Of a stretch of 64,000 bases of DNA, positions 30,871-40,580 are shown in pieces (position 1 is the first letter of the stretch; each line of letters starts with the position of its first letter). This stretch comes from Salinihabitans flavidus (GTDB lineage Bacteria; Pseudomonadota; Alphaproteobacteria; Rhodobacterales; Rhodobacteraceae), in assembly GCF_900110425.1 (NCBI RefSeq), contig NZ_FODS01000006.1, forward strand, positions 62,001-126,000, in the 5' to 3' direction. A model generated the notes under the pieces. That model made no database searches. It had not been told where the DNA came from and worked only from the letters and a program-made list of their open reading frames with translations. The translations under genes were made by a program, and so were the position numbers.

Positions 30871-30891
30871 CGCGCCCCGGAGAGGGGCGCG
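30871..30891. terminator. Hairpin between patatin gene and mmsB
   Basis: CGCGCCCC at 30871-30878 pairs with GGGGCGCG at 30884-30891 over a 5-base loop, in the 36-bp gap between two convergent genes. No T-run is present. Confidence 0.55.
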
Positions 30892-30898
30892 CCGCGGA

Positions 30899-31771
30899 TC
30901 AGCTATGGCCGCGTTTTTCGAAGCGCGGCAGCATGGCGGAGAAATCGCGGCCCTTGCCGTCCTCCTGCTCGACGAACTGGGCGTAGAGCTTCATCGCGGC
31001 CTGCCCGAGCGGGGTGTCAGCGTCGGCCGTCTCTGCCGCCTGCTGGGCAAGTCGCAGATCCTTGAGCATCAGGTCGGCGGCAAAGCCCGGCTGATAATCG
31101 TTGTCCGAGGGGCTTTTCGGGCCGATGCCCGGCGCGGGGCAATAGGTGGTCATCGACCACGACTGCCCCGAAGAGGTGGAGACCACGTCGAACATCGCCT
31201 GCCGGTCGAGACCGAGCTTGTCGGCCAGCGCGAACGCCTCGCAGGTGACGATCATCGTGGCGCCGAGGATCATGTTGTTGCAGATCTTGGCCGCCTGACC
31301 GTTGCCCGAGGGGCCGCAATGCACGGCCTTCTGGCCCATGATGTCGAACAGCGGTTTGGCGATGTCAAAGCCCGTCTCGTCGCCGCCGACCATGAAGGTG
31401 AGCGTGCCGCCCTGCGCGCCGCCGACGCCGCCGGACACCGGCGCGTCGAGCGCGGAGAGCCCAGCGGCCAGCGCCTCTTCGGCCACGGCGCGGGCGCTGT
31501 CCACGTCCACGGTGGAGCAATCGAGGAACACCGCGCCCTTGTCCATCGCGGGGATGATCTCATCGGCGACGGAGCGCAGGATCTGGCCGTTGGGCAGCAT
31601 GGTGATCACGACCTCCGCGCCCTTGGCCGCGGCGGCGCCGCTCTCGGCCATTGTCACGCCGTCCACGGCGACATCGGCCATGTCGAAGCCGATCACCTCG
31701 TGCCCGGCCTTGGCGAGGTTGGCGGCCATCGGCCCGCCCATGTTGCCAAGCCCGATAAATCCGATACGCAT
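30899..31771 (-). CDS. mmsB: 3-hydroxyisobutyrate dehydrogenase
   Basis: A 290-residue NAD-dependent beta-hydroxyacid dehydrogenase that oxidises 3-hydroxyisobutyrate to methylmalonate semialdehyde in valine breakdown. The Rossmann motif GFIGLGNMGGPMAANLAKAGH opens the protein; the substrate loop DAPVSGGVGGAQGGTL, and the catalytic lysine segment GNGQAAKICNNMILG follow. The start at 31771 is preferred over a GTG at 31777, with GGGAGAGTGACC before it. It is the last gene of the minus-strand set with the hydrolase and acyl-CoA dehydrogenase. The next enzyme, MmsA, is not in the window. Confidence 0.95.
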   Translation of the reverse strand: MRIGFIGLGNMGGPMAANLAKAGHEVIGFDMADVAVDGVTMAESGAAAAKGAEVVITMLPNGQILRSVADEIIPAMDKGAVFLDCSTVDVDSARAVAEEALAAGLSALDAPVSGGVGGAQGGTLTFMVGGDETGFDIAKPLFDIMGQKAVHCGPSGNGQAAKICNNMILGATMIVTCEAFALADKLGLDRQAMFDVVSTSSGQSWSMTTYCPAPGIGPKSPSDNDYQPGFAADLMLKDLRLAQQAAETADADTPLGQAAMKLYAQFVEQEDGKGRDFSAMLPRFEKRGHS

Positions 31772-31773
31772 GG

Positions 31774-32814
31774 TCACTCTCCCTTTTCGAATGTGAGGGC
31801 CGCGCCCTCCAGCGGTTTCAGCATGTCCGAGACAGCCGTGTCCGGCAAGCTTTCGAGCCCGTGCTGCCAGTCTGGATTGCGGTCCTTGTCGATGATCGCG
31901 GCGCGTATGCCCTCGAGCAGATCGCCCTTTTCCATCGCGCGGTAGGTGAAGCGATATTCCATGTCGAGCGCGGCGCGGATATCATCGGCCTTGCGGGAAT
32001 GGCGAATGATCTCCAGCGCGCAGCCGAGTGACAGCGGTGAGTTGCGCGACAGGGACTTGAGCGCGGCGGCGCCGAAATCAGAGTCGTCGGCGCGCAGCGC
32101 GGCGACAATATCGGCCAGCCCCGCGCCGGAAAAGGCCGCGTCGATCGCATCGCGCTGCGCGGTGAGCGCGCTTGGCGGGGCGGGGTGGGCGGCCTGTTCG
32201 ATCAGGGCGGGGTCGGCGGTGTCCTCCAGCCGCGCGATCAGGGCGGGCCAGTCGTCCTCGGGAATGTAGTGATCGGCGAAACCGGCGAGGATGGCGTCGC
32301 CCGGCTCCATCCTCGCGGCGGTCAGGCCGAGGTATTCGCCAAGCCGCCCCGGCGCGCGCGCCAGTATCAGGGAGCCGCCCACGTCGGGCACAAGGCCGAT
32401 GCCGCATTCCGGCATGGCGATGCGGCTGGTCGCGCCCACCACCCGGTGCGCGCCGTGGCAGCCCACGCCGACGCCGCCGCCCATGGTGAAGCCCTGCATG
32501 AAGCTGGCGACGGGTTTGGGAAACTCGAACAGCTTGGCGTTCATGCGGTATTCATCGGCCCAGAAGCGCCGCCCGAAGGCGAAATCGCCCTTGGTGCCGG
32601 TCTCGTAAAGCTCGGCGATGTCGCCGCCGGCACAGAACGCCTTGTCGCCCGCCGCGTCGATGACGATCATCGCAACGTCGTCGTCGCCGGACCATGCGTC
32701 AAGCGCGTCTTCGAGCGCGAGGCACATCTTGTAGCTCAGCGCGTTGAGCGCCTTGGGGCGGTTGAAAGTGATGCGGCCGGTGCGGCCGGTCTTGCGGATC
32801 TCGATATCGGTCAT
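31774..32814 (-). CDS. 3-hydroxyisobutyryl-CoA hydrolase (enoyl-CoA hydratase fold)
   Basis: A 346-residue crotonase-fold protein of the HIBYL-CoA hydrolase type, which frees 3-hydroxyisobutyrate from CoA. RITFNRPKALNALSYKMCLAL, FCAGGDIAELYETG, GFTMGGGVGVGCHGAHRV, MPECGIGLVPDVGGSLILARAPG, and the C-terminal FTYRAMEKGDLLEGIRAAI match the hydrolase subgroup, which is longer than simple hydratases. It lies between isobutyryl-CoA dehydrogenase and mmsB, which strongly supports a valine pathway role. Confidence 0.93.
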   Translation of the reverse strand: MTDIEIRKTGRTGRITFNRPKALNALSYKMCLALEDALDAWSGDDDVAMIVIDAAGDKAFCAGGDIAELYETGTKGDFAFGRRFWADEYRMNAKLFEFPKPVASFMQGFTMGGGVGVGCHGAHRVVGATSRIAMPECGIGLVPDVGGSLILARAPGRLGEYLGLTAARMEPGDAILAGFADHYIPEDDWPALIARLEDTADPALIEQAAHPAPPSALTAQRDAIDAAFSGAGLADIVAALRADDSDFGAAALKSLSRNSPLSLGCALEIIRHSRKADDIRAALDMEYRFTYRAMEKGDLLEGIRAAIIDKDRNPDWQHGLESLPDTAVSDMLKPLEGAALTFEKGE

Positions 32815-32833
32815 GTGGGTTCCCGGTGGGGTG

Positions 32834-33973
32834 TCAGGCGGTGATCATGTCGCGCGACACGATCATGCGCATGATTTCATTGGTGCCTTCGAGGATCTGG
32901 TGCACGCGCAGGTCGCGCACGATCTTCTCGATCCCGTAGTCGGCCAGATAGCCGTAGCCGCCGTGCAGTTGCAGGCAGTCGTTGGCGACGTCGAAGGCGA
33001 CATCGGTGACGTAGAGTTTGGCCATCGCGCAGAACTTGGTCGCGTCGGGGATGCCGTTGTCAAGCTTCCACGCCGCCTGCCGCAGGAAGATGCGGGCCGA
33101 TTGCAGCTTCACCTCCATATCCGCGAGGCGGAATTGCAGGGCTTGAAACTGGTTGAGCGATTTGCCGAACGCCTTGCGGTCGTTCATGTAGGCCAGCGTC
33201 AGATCGAGTGCGTTCTGCGCGCCACCAAGGGCGGAGGCGGCGATATTGAGCCGCCCGCCGTCGAGACCGGCCATCGCATAGGCGAAGCCGCGCCCTTCCT
33301 CTCCGATCAGGTGGTCGGCGGGGATCTGGCAATCATCGAACTGCACCTGCGCGGTGGGCTGCGCGCGCCAGCCCATCTTGTCCTCCAGCGCGCCATAGGA
33401 GAGGCCGTCGGTGCCGGCCTCAACCACCACGGTGGAAATCCCTTTGGGGCCCGCGTCGCCGGTGCGGCACATCACGATATAGGCATCCGAATAGCCGCCC
33501 CCGGAGATGAATGCCTTGGTCCCGTTGAGGGTGTAGCCCTCGTTGGTCTTTTCGGCCCGCGTCTTGAGGGCAGAGGCGTCCGAGCCGGAGCCGGGTTCGG
33601 TCAGGCAGTAGGAAAACACCTTGGACATGGAGCACAGGTCGGGCAGCCATTTCGCCTTGGTCTCTTCGCTGCCGAACTTGTCGATCATGCCGCCGCACAT
33701 GTTATGGATCGACAGAAAGGAGCCAACCGAGGGGCAGGACATCGCCAGCGCCTCGAACACCAGCGTGGCATCGAGGCGGGTCAGGCCGGTGCCGCCGTGG
33801 TCCTCGGAAACGTAAAGCCCGCCGAAGCCCAGATCGGCCAGTTGCGGCCAAAGCTCTTTTGGAATGGTGCCGTCCTGTTCCCACTGGCGGGCATTGGGGG
33901 CGATATGCTCTTCCCCAAAGCCCCGGGCCATGTCGAAAATCAGGGTCTGCTCTTCTGTCAGCGCGAAATCCAT
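32834..33973 (-). CDS. Isobutyryl-CoA dehydrogenase (acyl-CoA dehydrogenase family)
   Basis: A 379-residue FAD enzyme that oxidises isobutyryl-CoA to methacrylyl-CoA. It has YCLTEPGSGSDASALKTRA, GTKAFISGGGYSDAYIVMCRTG, FGKSLNQFQALQF, and the C-terminal QILEGTNEIMRMIVSRDM that carries the catalytic glutamate region. Substrate is inferred from the operon with the hydrolase and mmsB; a general short-chain acyl-CoA dehydrogenase is the alternative. It is first in the valine set and divergent from surE, with about 247 bp of non-coding DNA between. Confidence 0.92.
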   Translation of the reverse strand: MDFALTEEQTLIFDMARGFGEEHIAPNARQWEQDGTIPKELWPQLADLGFGGLYVSEDHGGTGLTRLDATLVFEALAMSCPSVGSFLSIHNMCGGMIDKFGSEETKAKWLPDLCSMSKVFSYCLTEPGSGSDASALKTRAEKTNEGYTLNGTKAFISGGGYSDAYIVMCRTGDAGPKGISTVVVEAGTDGLSYGALEDKMGWRAQPTAQVQFDDCQIPADHLIGEEGRGFAYAMAGLDGGRLNIAASALGGAQNALDLTLAYMNDRKAFGKSLNQFQALQFRLADMEVKLQSARIFLRQAAWKLDNGIPDATKFCAMAKLYVTDVAFDVANDCLQLHGGYGYLADYGIEKIVRDLRVHQILEGTNEIMRMIVSRDMITA

Positions 33974-34220
33974 TCGGCTCCTCCCCGGTGCGAAATTGAA
34001 CGGCTGTTAAATTATACAGGTTCCCGAAGGTAATGTCAGTGTGCAAAAATGCAAAGCGGGTTGGAGATTTTACAAACGATCACGGAGCGTTTGCCCGAGC
34101 ACCCTGACGCGCGGTGGCCCCCGAGGACATGAGGGCGCGCGCGGCGCCGCGCCGCAGCGGGTGCTTGCCCCGCGCGGGCCGCTCCACTACACAGAGGCGA
34201 ACCGCGAAGGGCAGGCTGGC

Positions 34221-35003
34221 ATGCGTATTCTCATCACAAATGACGACGGCATCAACGCGCCGGGCCTTGAGATTCTGACGCGAATCGCGGGGCAGATCGC
34301 AGGCCCCGATGGCGAGGTCTGGACCGTGGCGCCCGCGTTCGAGCAATCGGGGGTGGCGCACAGCATCAGCTATACCCATCCCACGATGATCGCGCAGATG
34401 GGCGAGCGCCGCTATGCCGCCGAGGGAAGCCCGGCCGATTGCGTGATGGCGGGGCTTCACGACGTGATGAAGGACGCGCCCCCCGATCTGGTGTTGTCAG
34501 GGGTGAACCGGGGCAACAATTCGGCCGAGAACGCGCTTTATTCCGGAACGCTGGGCGGCGCGATGGAGGCGGCGCTGAAGGGTATTCCGGCGATGGCGCT
34601 GTCGCAGTATTTCGGCCCGGACGTGCGTGATCTGGACAATCCGTTCGAGGCGGCGGCGGAGCACGGCGCGCGGGTGGTGCGCCGCGTGCTTGAGGCCGCG
34701 CCGGGCAATACGCAGGACTATCATCTGTTCTACAACATCAACTTCCCGCCGGTGCCGGCCGATCAGGTCAGGGGACTGCGCGTGACGACCCAGGGGCTTC
34801 GGCCCAACACGACCTTTTCGGTGGAGCCGCATCTGTCGCCCGCGGGGCGGCGGTTCCTGTGGGTGCGGGGCGGGGATCAGAGCATTGCCAGCGCGCCGGG
34901 CACGGATGCCGCGGCCAATCTCGACGGATATATTTCCGTCACGCCGATGCGCGCGGATCTGACCGCGCATGATGTGCTCGATCATCTGAAGGCGATTGAA
35001 TGA
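34221..35003 (+). CDS. surE: 5'-nucleotidase SurE
   Basis: A 260-residue metal-dependent nucleotidase. The start gives [19 protein letters not shown] with the paired aspartates of the active site, followed by [33 protein letters not shown] and [28 protein letters not shown], all typical. It removes phosphate from nucleoside monophosphates and is tied to survival under stress. The long in-frame extension to 34041 is not coding. pcm overlaps its stop and a LytM lipoprotein follows, the same order as surE-pcm-nlpD in gammaproteobacteria. Confidence 0.97.
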   Translation: MRILITNDDGINAPGLEILTRIAGQIAGPDGEVWTVAPAFEQSGVAHSISYTHPTMIAQMGERRYAAEGSPADCVMAGLHDVMKDAPPDLVLSGVNRGNNSAENALYSGTLGGAMEAALKGIPAMALSQYFGPDVRDLDNPFEAAAEHGARVVRRVLEAAPGNTQDYHLFYNINFPPVPADQVRGLRVTTQGLRPNTTFSVEPHLSPAGRRFLWVRGGDQSIASAPGTDAAANLDGYISVTPMRADLTAHDVLDHLKAIE

Positions 35004-35644
35004 CCGATGCCGCCGAGCGCAAGATGCAGTTCCTGTTCGCCCTGCGCAGCAAGGGCGTGACAGACAAGAGCGTGCTCACCGCGATGGAGCGGATCGACCG
35101 CGGCGCCTTTGTCCGGGGGTTGTTCGCGGGGCGGGCCTATGAGGACATGCCGCTCCCCATCGCCTGCGGGCAGACGATTTCGCAGCCTTCGGTGGTGGGG
35201 CTGATGACCCAGGCGCTCAAGGTCAGCCTGCGCGACAAGGTGCTGGAGGTGGGCACGGGGTCGGGCTATCAGGCGGCGGTGCTGAGCGAGCTTGCACGGC
35301 GGGTCTATACCGTGGACCGGCACAAGCGGCTGGTGGCCGAGGCGCGGCGGGTTTTCGAGGCGCTCGATCTGAGCAATATCACCGCCTTTACCGCCGACGG
35401 CAGCTTTGGCCTGCCCGATCAGGCGCCGTTCGACCGGATTGTCGTGACCGCAGCGGCGGAAGACCCGCCCGGGCCCCTCTTGGCGCAACTCAAGATCGGC
35501 GGTATCATGGTGGTGCCCGTGGGCCAGTCGGATGCGGTGCAACGGTTGATCCGCGTGACGCGGCATGAGACCGGGTTCGAGTATGAGGAGTTGCGCCCGG
35601 TGCGGTTCGTGCCGCTGATAGAAGGACTGGCGCGTGACGGTTGA
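35000..35644 (+). CDS. pcm: Protein-L-isoaspartate O-methyltransferase
   Basis: A 214-residue SAM enzyme that repairs L-isoaspartyl residues in aged proteins. It has [28 protein letters not shown], the SAM loop [19 protein letters not shown], and [21 protein letters not shown] with GGIMVVPVG. The ATG overlaps the surE stop (ATGA), so both are translated together. Confidence 0.97.
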   Translation: MTDAAERKMQFLFALRSKGVTDKSVLTAMERIDRGAFVRGLFAGRAYEDMPLPIACGQTISQPSVVGLMTQALKVSLRDKVLEVGTGSGYQAAVLSELARRVYTVDRHKRLVAEARRVFEALDLSNITAFTADGSFGLPDQAPFDRIVVTAAAEDPPGPLLAQLKIGGIMVVPVGQSDAVQRLIRVTRHETGFEYEELRPVRFVPLIEGLARDG

Positions 35645-35769
35645 GGCTGGCCGCCGAACGCCTTTCGCGCGACGGATATGAGGCGGACCGCGTGCCCGGA
35701 CCGGGCGCATGTGGTGAGTGACAACGCAGCCCCGCGCAAGAACAGGGGCGCAGGCGAGGATGGATCGGG

Positions 35770-36978
35770 ATGACAGTGAATTTCAATGAGCGGCAACCAG
35801 CACGTCGGGTGATGCGCGTGATGGCCGCCGTGAGCGTCGTGGCCGTCGTGGCGGCCTGCGAGGGGCCGCTTGATTTCGACATGCGGGGGCGGCTTGGCTC
35901 CGATCTGGACACATCGGGGCCGGCGGTGCGCGCGACGGCGGACCGCCCCGAGGCCGACCGGCGCGGGGTCATTTCCTATCCCAACTACCAGGTGGCGGTC
36001 GCACGGCGCGGGGATCGACTTCGCGACGTGGCGGCGCGCATTGGCGTCGATGCGCAGGAACTGGCGTCCTACAACGGAATGCAAACTGACGACGAACTGC
36101 GCCGCGGCGAGGTTCTGGCACTGCCGCGCCGGGTGGAAGAGCCATCGGCGGCCACGGGCGGCGCGGGCGTCGTGCGGGCCCCTTCGGATGTCGATATCTC
36201 CTCGGTTGCCGGGGGCGCGATCGAGCGCGCGGATGGGGTAAGGACCGCGGAACTCGACCCGATTCCGGCGGCGGAGGATGCCCCCAGCGGCGAGACCGGG
36301 GTCGAGCCGATCCGGCACAAGGTCAGCCGGGGCGAGACCGCCTTTACCATCGCGCGGCTTTATGGCGTGTCGGTGCGCGCGCTGGCGGAGTGGAACGGAC
36401 TGGGCAAGGATTTCGTGATCCGCGAGGGTCAGATCCTTCTGATCCCGCCGGTCGTGGACGCGCCTGAGACGGCGAACAACGCCGCGCCGACGAGCAGGCC
36501 GGGCGACGGATCGCCCACGCCGACCCCGCCAAGCGCGTCGAAGCCCTTGCCCGAAGAGGACATCGCGGCGGCGCCGCCGGAGCCACCGGAGTCGCCGGAC
36601 CTTGGCGGCACACAGACCGAAAGCGTATCGGACTCGCGGATGGATCGCCCGGTGGAGGGCAAGATCATCCGCGCCTATGCCAAGGACAAGAACAACGGTG
36701 TGGATTTCTCCGCCCCTGCCGGGGCGCCGGTTCGGGCCGCTGACGATGGAACTGTGGCCGCCATCACCACCGATGCGGACAATGTGCAGATCCTCGTGGT
36801 GCGCCATCCCGACAACCTGATGACAGTGTACTACAATGTCGCGGATGTGGCCGTCGAGAAGGGCAGCACCGTCGCGCGCGGCTCAAAGATCGCCACCGTG
36901 CCGGATGGTGATAATTATGTGCATTTCGAGGTGCGCAAGGGGTTCGACAGCGTCGATCCGATGCCGTATCTGGAATAG
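35770..36978 (+). CDS. nlpD: LysM/LytM lipoprotein, NlpD-like amidase activator
   Basis: A 402-residue lipoprotein: signal peptide with lipobox VVAAC (cysteine about residue 30), two LysM modules (near residues 75-120 and 175-220, IRHKVSRGETAFTIARLYG), a Pro-rich linker and a C-terminal M23/LytM domain (about 295-402). The LytM domain lacks the catalytic residues: NNGVDF in place of HxxxD, TVYYNVADV in place of the middle histidine, and YVHFEV in place of HxHFEV. This is the NlpD/EnvC pattern, in which the domain activates an N-acetylmuramoyl-L-alanine amidase and does not cut the wall itself. Its place after surE-pcm supports this. Confidence 0.9.
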   Translation: MTVNFNERQPARRVMRVMAAVSVVAVVAACEGPLDFDMRGRLGSDLDTSGPAVRATADRPEADRRGVISYPNYQVAVARRGDRLRDVAARIGVDAQELASYNGMQTDDELRRGEVLALPRRVEEPSAATGGAGVVRAPSDVDISSVAGGAIERADGVRTAELDPIPAAEDAPSGETGVEPIRHKVSRGETAFTIARLYGVSVRALAEWNGLGKDFVIREGQILLIPPVVDAPETANNAAPTSRPGDGSPTPTPPSASKPLPEEDIAAAPPEPPESPDLGGTQTESVSDSRMDRPVEGKIIRAYAKDKNNGVDFSAPAGAPVRAADDGTVAAITTDADNVQILVVRHPDNLMTVYYNVADVAVEKGSTVARGSKIATVPDGDNYVHFEVRKGFDSVDPMPYLE

Positions 36979-36982
36979 CTCC

Positions 36983-37004
36983 GCGCCTGCACCGAGTGCG
37001 GCGC
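36983..37004. terminator. Hairpin between nlpD-like gene and purF
   Basis: GCGCC at 36983 pairs with GGCGC ending at 37004, and GCAC with GTGC inside, with one bulged T and a CGA loop. It lies in the 33-bp gap between convergent genes; no T-run follows. Confidence 0.45.
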
Positions 37005-37011
37005 GCGGGCG

Positions 37012-38514
37012 CTATTCCGCCGCCTTGAGCTGAAAGCCCTTGTCGATCATGTCGGTGGGTTCCACCGGATACTCGCCGGAGAAACAGGCGTCGCAGTATT
37101 GCGGGTGCTCCGTATCGCGGCCCTGCGCCTCTCCGACGGCGCGGTAAAGACCGTTGAGCGACACGAACCTCAGGCTGTCCACCTCAAGGTAGCGGGTCAT
37201 TTCCTCTTCGGTCATGTTGGCGGCAAGGAGCTTGTCGCGCTCGGGCGTGTCCACGCCATAAAAGCAGGGCCATGAGGTGGGCGGGGAGGCGATGCGAAAA
37301 TGCACCTCTTTCGCGCCTGCGTCGAGGACCATTTCCTTGATCTTGCGGCTGGTTGTGCCGCGCACCACGGAATCGTCTACGAGGATCACCCGTTTGCCCC
37401 GGATCAGCGCGCGGTTGACGTTCAGCTTCAGCCGCACCCCCATGTTGCGGATCTGCTCTGTCGGTTCGATGAAGGTACGGCCCATATACTGATTGCGGAT
37501 GATGCCCATGCCGTAGGGGATGCCGCTTTCATGGGCATAGCCGATGGCGGCCGGCGTGCCGCTGTCGGGCACCGGGCAGACCAGATCGGCCTCGACCGGC
37601 GCCTCGCGTGCCAGTTCCACGCCGATCTGGCGGCGGGTTTCATAGACGGAGCGCCCGCCGAGGATGGAATCGGGGCGCGAGAAATAGACATGTTCGAAAA
37701 TGCAAAAGCGGGGTTTGCGCGGGCGGAACGGGAAACGGCTGTCGATGCCTTCGGCCTCGGTGATGACGACCATTTCGCCGGGCGCGACTTCGCGTATGAA
37801 TTCGGCGCCGATGATGTCGAGCCCGCAGGTTTCCGACGACAGCACCCAGCCATCGCCCAGCCGTCCGAGCACAAGCGGGCGCACGCCCAGAGGATCGCGC
37901 ACGCCGATCAGCTCCGTTCCGGTCATCGCGACAATGGAGAACGCGCCCTCGACCCGGCGCAGGGCGTCCTCCATCCGTTCGGGGATGTCGCGTTGCAGGG
38001 AGCGGGCCATCAGGTGAATGATACACTCGCTGTCCGACGAACTCTGGAAGATGGAGCCGCGCTCGATCAATTCGCGGCGCAGGGCAATGGCGTTGGTGAT
38101 GTTACCGTTGTGGGCGATTGCCGCGCCGCCCATCGAGAACTCCCCGAAGAAGGGCTGCACGTCGCGGATCTGCGTCGGACCCTTGGAGCCGGAGGTGGAA
38201 TAGCGCACGTGCCCGATCGCCAAGGGCCCGGGCAGCGTCTTCATCAGGCTTTCCTTGGTGAAGTTGTCGCGCACATAGCCGAAGCGGCGGGCGGAGTGAA
38301 AGCCCTGGCCGGGTTGGTGGCAAACGATGCCGCCGGCCTCTTGTCCGCGGTGCTGAAGGGCGTGCAGGCCGAGGGCGACGAAATTGGAGGCATCGGTCAG
38401 GCCGATCACGCCGAAAACGCCACATTCCTCGTGCAGTTTGTCATCGTCGAAGGGGTGGGCGGGGGGGAATTTGATGGACAAAGGGGGCAGCTCCGAATCC
38501 ATTGACCGTTGCAT
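37012..38514 (-). CDS. purF: Amidophosphoribosyltransferase
   Basis: A 500-residue PurF that makes 5-phosphoribosylamine from PRPP and glutamine, the first step of purine synthesis. Residues 1-30 are a propeptide to be cut off so that cysteine 31 of CGVFGVIGL becomes the N-terminal nucleophile. Other motifs: GHVRYSTSG, SDSECIIHLMA, and the PRPP loop VILVDDSVVRGTTS. The start at 38514 is preceded closely by AAGGAGG; a later ATG (38502) lacks a ribosome site. It lies after cvpA on the same strand, the classical cvpA-purF order. Confidence 0.97.
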   Translation of the reverse strand: MQRSMDSELPPLSIKFPPAHPFDDDKLHEECGVFGVIGLTDASNFVALGLHALQHRGQEAGGIVCHQPGQGFHSARRFGYVRDNFTKESLMKTLPGPLAIGHVRYSTSGSKGPTQIRDVQPFFGEFSMGGAAIAHNGNITNAIALRRELIERGSIFQSSSDSECIIHLMARSLQRDIPERMEDALRRVEGAFSIVAMTGTELIGVRDPLGVRPLVLGRLGDGWVLSSETCGLDIIGAEFIREVAPGEMVVITEAEGIDSRFPFRPRKPRFCIFEHVYFSRPDSILGGRSVYETRRQIGVELAREAPVEADLVCPVPDSGTPAAIGYAHESGIPYGMGIIRNQYMGRTFIEPTEQIRNMGVRLKLNVNRALIRGKRVILVDDSVVRGTTSRKIKEMVLDAGAKEVHFRIASPPTSWPCFYGVDTPERDKLLAANMTEEEMTRYLEVDSLRFVSLNGLYRAVGEAQGRDTEHPQYCDACFSGEYPVEPTDMIDKGFQLKAAE

Positions 38515-38615
38515 GCCCCTCCTTAAGGGGTTCCGCACGGTATGTCACGAAAGGATCACAAAGGCGGGCAGCTTGTCCTGCGAATGTGCAATGGATCGGT
38601 CTGCGCGACTTGAAA

Positions 38616-39170
38616 TCACTCGCTACAGGCGCCGACCAGTTCCTCGTATTGCCGGGTGATCCAGCCGAGTGCGGCCTCGGGGTTGCGCTCTTCGATCTGC
38701 TGGGTGATGCGGCCGAAGACCTGCGCGGAGCGGCTGTCATCGACCATTGCAAAGTTTTGCGAGGTGACAACGGTTTCATAGACGAAGAAGGCGATGGCCA
38801 CCAGAAGGATGCCGCGCAGCACGCCGAAGAGAAAACCCGTCCCCTGATCGAGCCCGCCGAGGGCGGAGCGCTTGACCAGAGACGAGAACAGCGGCGTGAA
38901 GAACGAGACCACGACCAGCGCCACGGCAAAGACCGCGGCGAAGGCGCTGATGATGCTCAACTCGCAACTGTCGGCGATGAATTCGCCCAGAACGGGGATT
39001 TCCCGGATCAGCGGCTCCACGTGCGGGGCGAAGAGAAAAGCGAGGACTGCGGCGGCGACCCAGCCGGCGATGGCCATCGCCTCGCGCACGAACCCCCGCG
39101 AATAGGCCAGAAGGGCCGAAATGAGGATCACGGCAGCCACGACGCCGTCGATGAGGGTAAATCCGTCCAT
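38616..39170 (-). CDS. cvpA: CvpA family membrane protein
   Basis: A 184-residue membrane protein with about four helices (TLIDGVVAAVILISALLAY, EAMAIAGWVAAAVLAFLF, AVFAVALVVVSFFTPLF, FLFGVLRGILLVAIAFFVY) and a soluble C-terminal tail. GLDQGTGFLFGVLRGI is the family signature. CvpA was named for colicin V production and its basic task is unclear, perhaps in envelope function. It lies just upstream of purF, as in many proteobacteria. Confidence 0.93.
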   Translation of the reverse strand: MDGFTLIDGVVAAVILISALLAYSRGFVREAMAIAGWVAAAVLAFLFAPHVEPLIREIPVLGEFIADSCELSIISAFAAVFAVALVVVSFFTPLFSSLVKRSALGGLDQGTGFLFGVLRGILLVAIAFFVYETVVTSQNFAMVDDSRSAQVFGRITQQIEERNPEAALGWITRQYEELVGACSE

Positions 39171-39210
39171 GCCGTGTCCTGTCCCTTTTTTGTTTTGGCG
39201 GGTCCGCCGG

Positions 39211-40578
39211 TTATCCCGCGCCGAACATGTCCCCGACGAACGCGGTCAGATCGCCCGGGCGGTTCAGGCTCATGCCCGCCACCGAGGGAGATTTGCCGCC
39301 CCGCGGGGCCACTGCGGATGAGAAACCAAGTTTCTGGGCTTCTTTCAACCTGTTTTCTGTCTGTGACACCGGCCGAAGGGCGCCGGAGAGGCTGATTTCC
39401 CCGAAAATGACTGTTTCCTTCGGCAGCGCGGTGTCCTCACGCGCCGAAAGCAGCGCGGCGGCCACCGCCAGGTCGGCCGCCGGTTCGGTGATCTTCATCC
39501 CGCCCGCGACGTTGAGATAGACATCGAGCCCGGTGAACGGGATGCCGCAACGCGCCTCCAGCACGGCGAGGATCATCGCAAGGCGCCCGCTGTCCCAGCC
39601 GACCACGGTGCGGCGCGGCTGCGCGTGGGGGGAGGGGGCGACAAGCGCCTGAAATTCGGTCAGCAGCGGGCGCGTGCCTTCGATCCCGGCGAATACGGCG
39701 CTTCCGGGGCTGGGGTCGCCGCGTTCGGACAGGAACAGTGCCGAAGGGTTGGGCACCTCGGCAAGTCCGCGGCCCGTCATTTCGAACACGCCGATCTCGT
39801 CGGCGGGGCCGAAGCGGTTCTTGACCGCGCGCAGGATGCGGAACTGGTGACCGCGCTCTCCCTCGAAATAGAGGACGGTATCGACCATATGCTCCACCAC
39901 GCGGGGACCGGCGATCTGGCCATCCTTGGTGACATGTCCGACGAGAAACACCGACATGCCCCGGCGCTTGGCGAAGGAGGTCAGCTCATGCGCGGCGGCG
40001 CGGACCTGACTGACGGAGCCGGGCGCGGAGCCGATGGTGTCCGACCACATGGTCTGAATGGAATCGATGACGGCGAGATGCGGGCGCTCCGTCTCCAGCG
40101 TGGTGAGGATGTCGCGCAGGTTGGTTTCGGCGGCCAGCATGACGGGCGCATCCGACAACTTCAGTCGCTGCGCGCGCATTCGGATCTGTGCCGGCGCCTC
40201 CTCTCCCGAGACATAGAGGGTTTTCATTCCCCCGCGGGCAAAGGCGGCGGCGGCCTGTAGCAGCAGCGTGGATTTGCCGATCCCCGGATCGCCCCCCACC
40301 AGCGTGGCGGAGGCGGGCACCAGACCACCGCCCAGCACGCGGTCAAGCTCGGCAAGCGTGCTCATGGTGCGGGGGGGCAGAGCCTCTTCCGTGCCCAGGT
40401 CGGACAGCGCGACCGCCCGTCCCTTGGCCGGTCCGAGCGTGGCGGCGGCGGGCCCGGCGGCGAGGGGCGCCTCTTCGACGATGGAGTTCCATTCCCCGCA
40501 GGTATCGCAACGCCCCGACCATTTGGTGAAACGGGCGCCACAGGCGGTGCAGGTGAATTCGGATTTCGACTTGGCCAT
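39211..40578 (-). CDS. radA: DNA repair protein RadA
   Basis: A 455-residue RadA/Sms, a RecA-like helicase that drives branch migration in recombination. It has the N-terminal C4 zinc finger (CTACGARFTKWSGRCDTCG), Walker A GGDPGIGKSTL, the RadA-only KNRFGPADEIGVFEM motif, and a Lon-like C-terminal domain (LDVYLNVAGGMKITEPAADLAV). The start at 40578 gives MAKSKSEFTC; the longer frame upstream overlaps the PqiA-like gene. Confidence 0.97.
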   Translation of the reverse strand: MAKSKSEFTCTACGARFTKWSGRCDTCGEWNSIVEEAPLAAGPAAATLGPAKGRAVALSDLGTEEALPPRTMSTLAELDRVLGGGLVPASATLVGGDPGIGKSTLLLQAAAAFARGGMKTLYVSGEEAPAQIRMRAQRLKLSDAPVMLAAETNLRDILTTLETERPHLAVIDSIQTMWSDTIGSAPGSVSQVRAAAHELTSFAKRRGMSVFLVGHVTKDGQIAGPRVVEHMVDTVLYFEGERGHQFRILRAVKNRFGPADEIGVFEMTGRGLAEVPNPSALFLSERGDPSPGSAVFAGIEGTRPLLTEFQALVAPSPHAQPRRTVVGWDSGRLAMILAVLEARCGIPFTGLDVYLNVAGGMKITEPAADLAVAAALLSAREDTALPKETVIFGEISLSGALRPVSQTENRLKEAQKLGFSSAVAPRGGKSPSVAGMSLNRPGDLTAFVGDMFGAG

Positions 40579-40580
40579 GA

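Noticed and set aside
33974-34220. N-terminal extension of SurE
   Set aside because: The frame is open, but the product before [10 protein letters not shown] is Arg/Pro-rich and unlike any SurE; the region is better read as the divergent promoter region.
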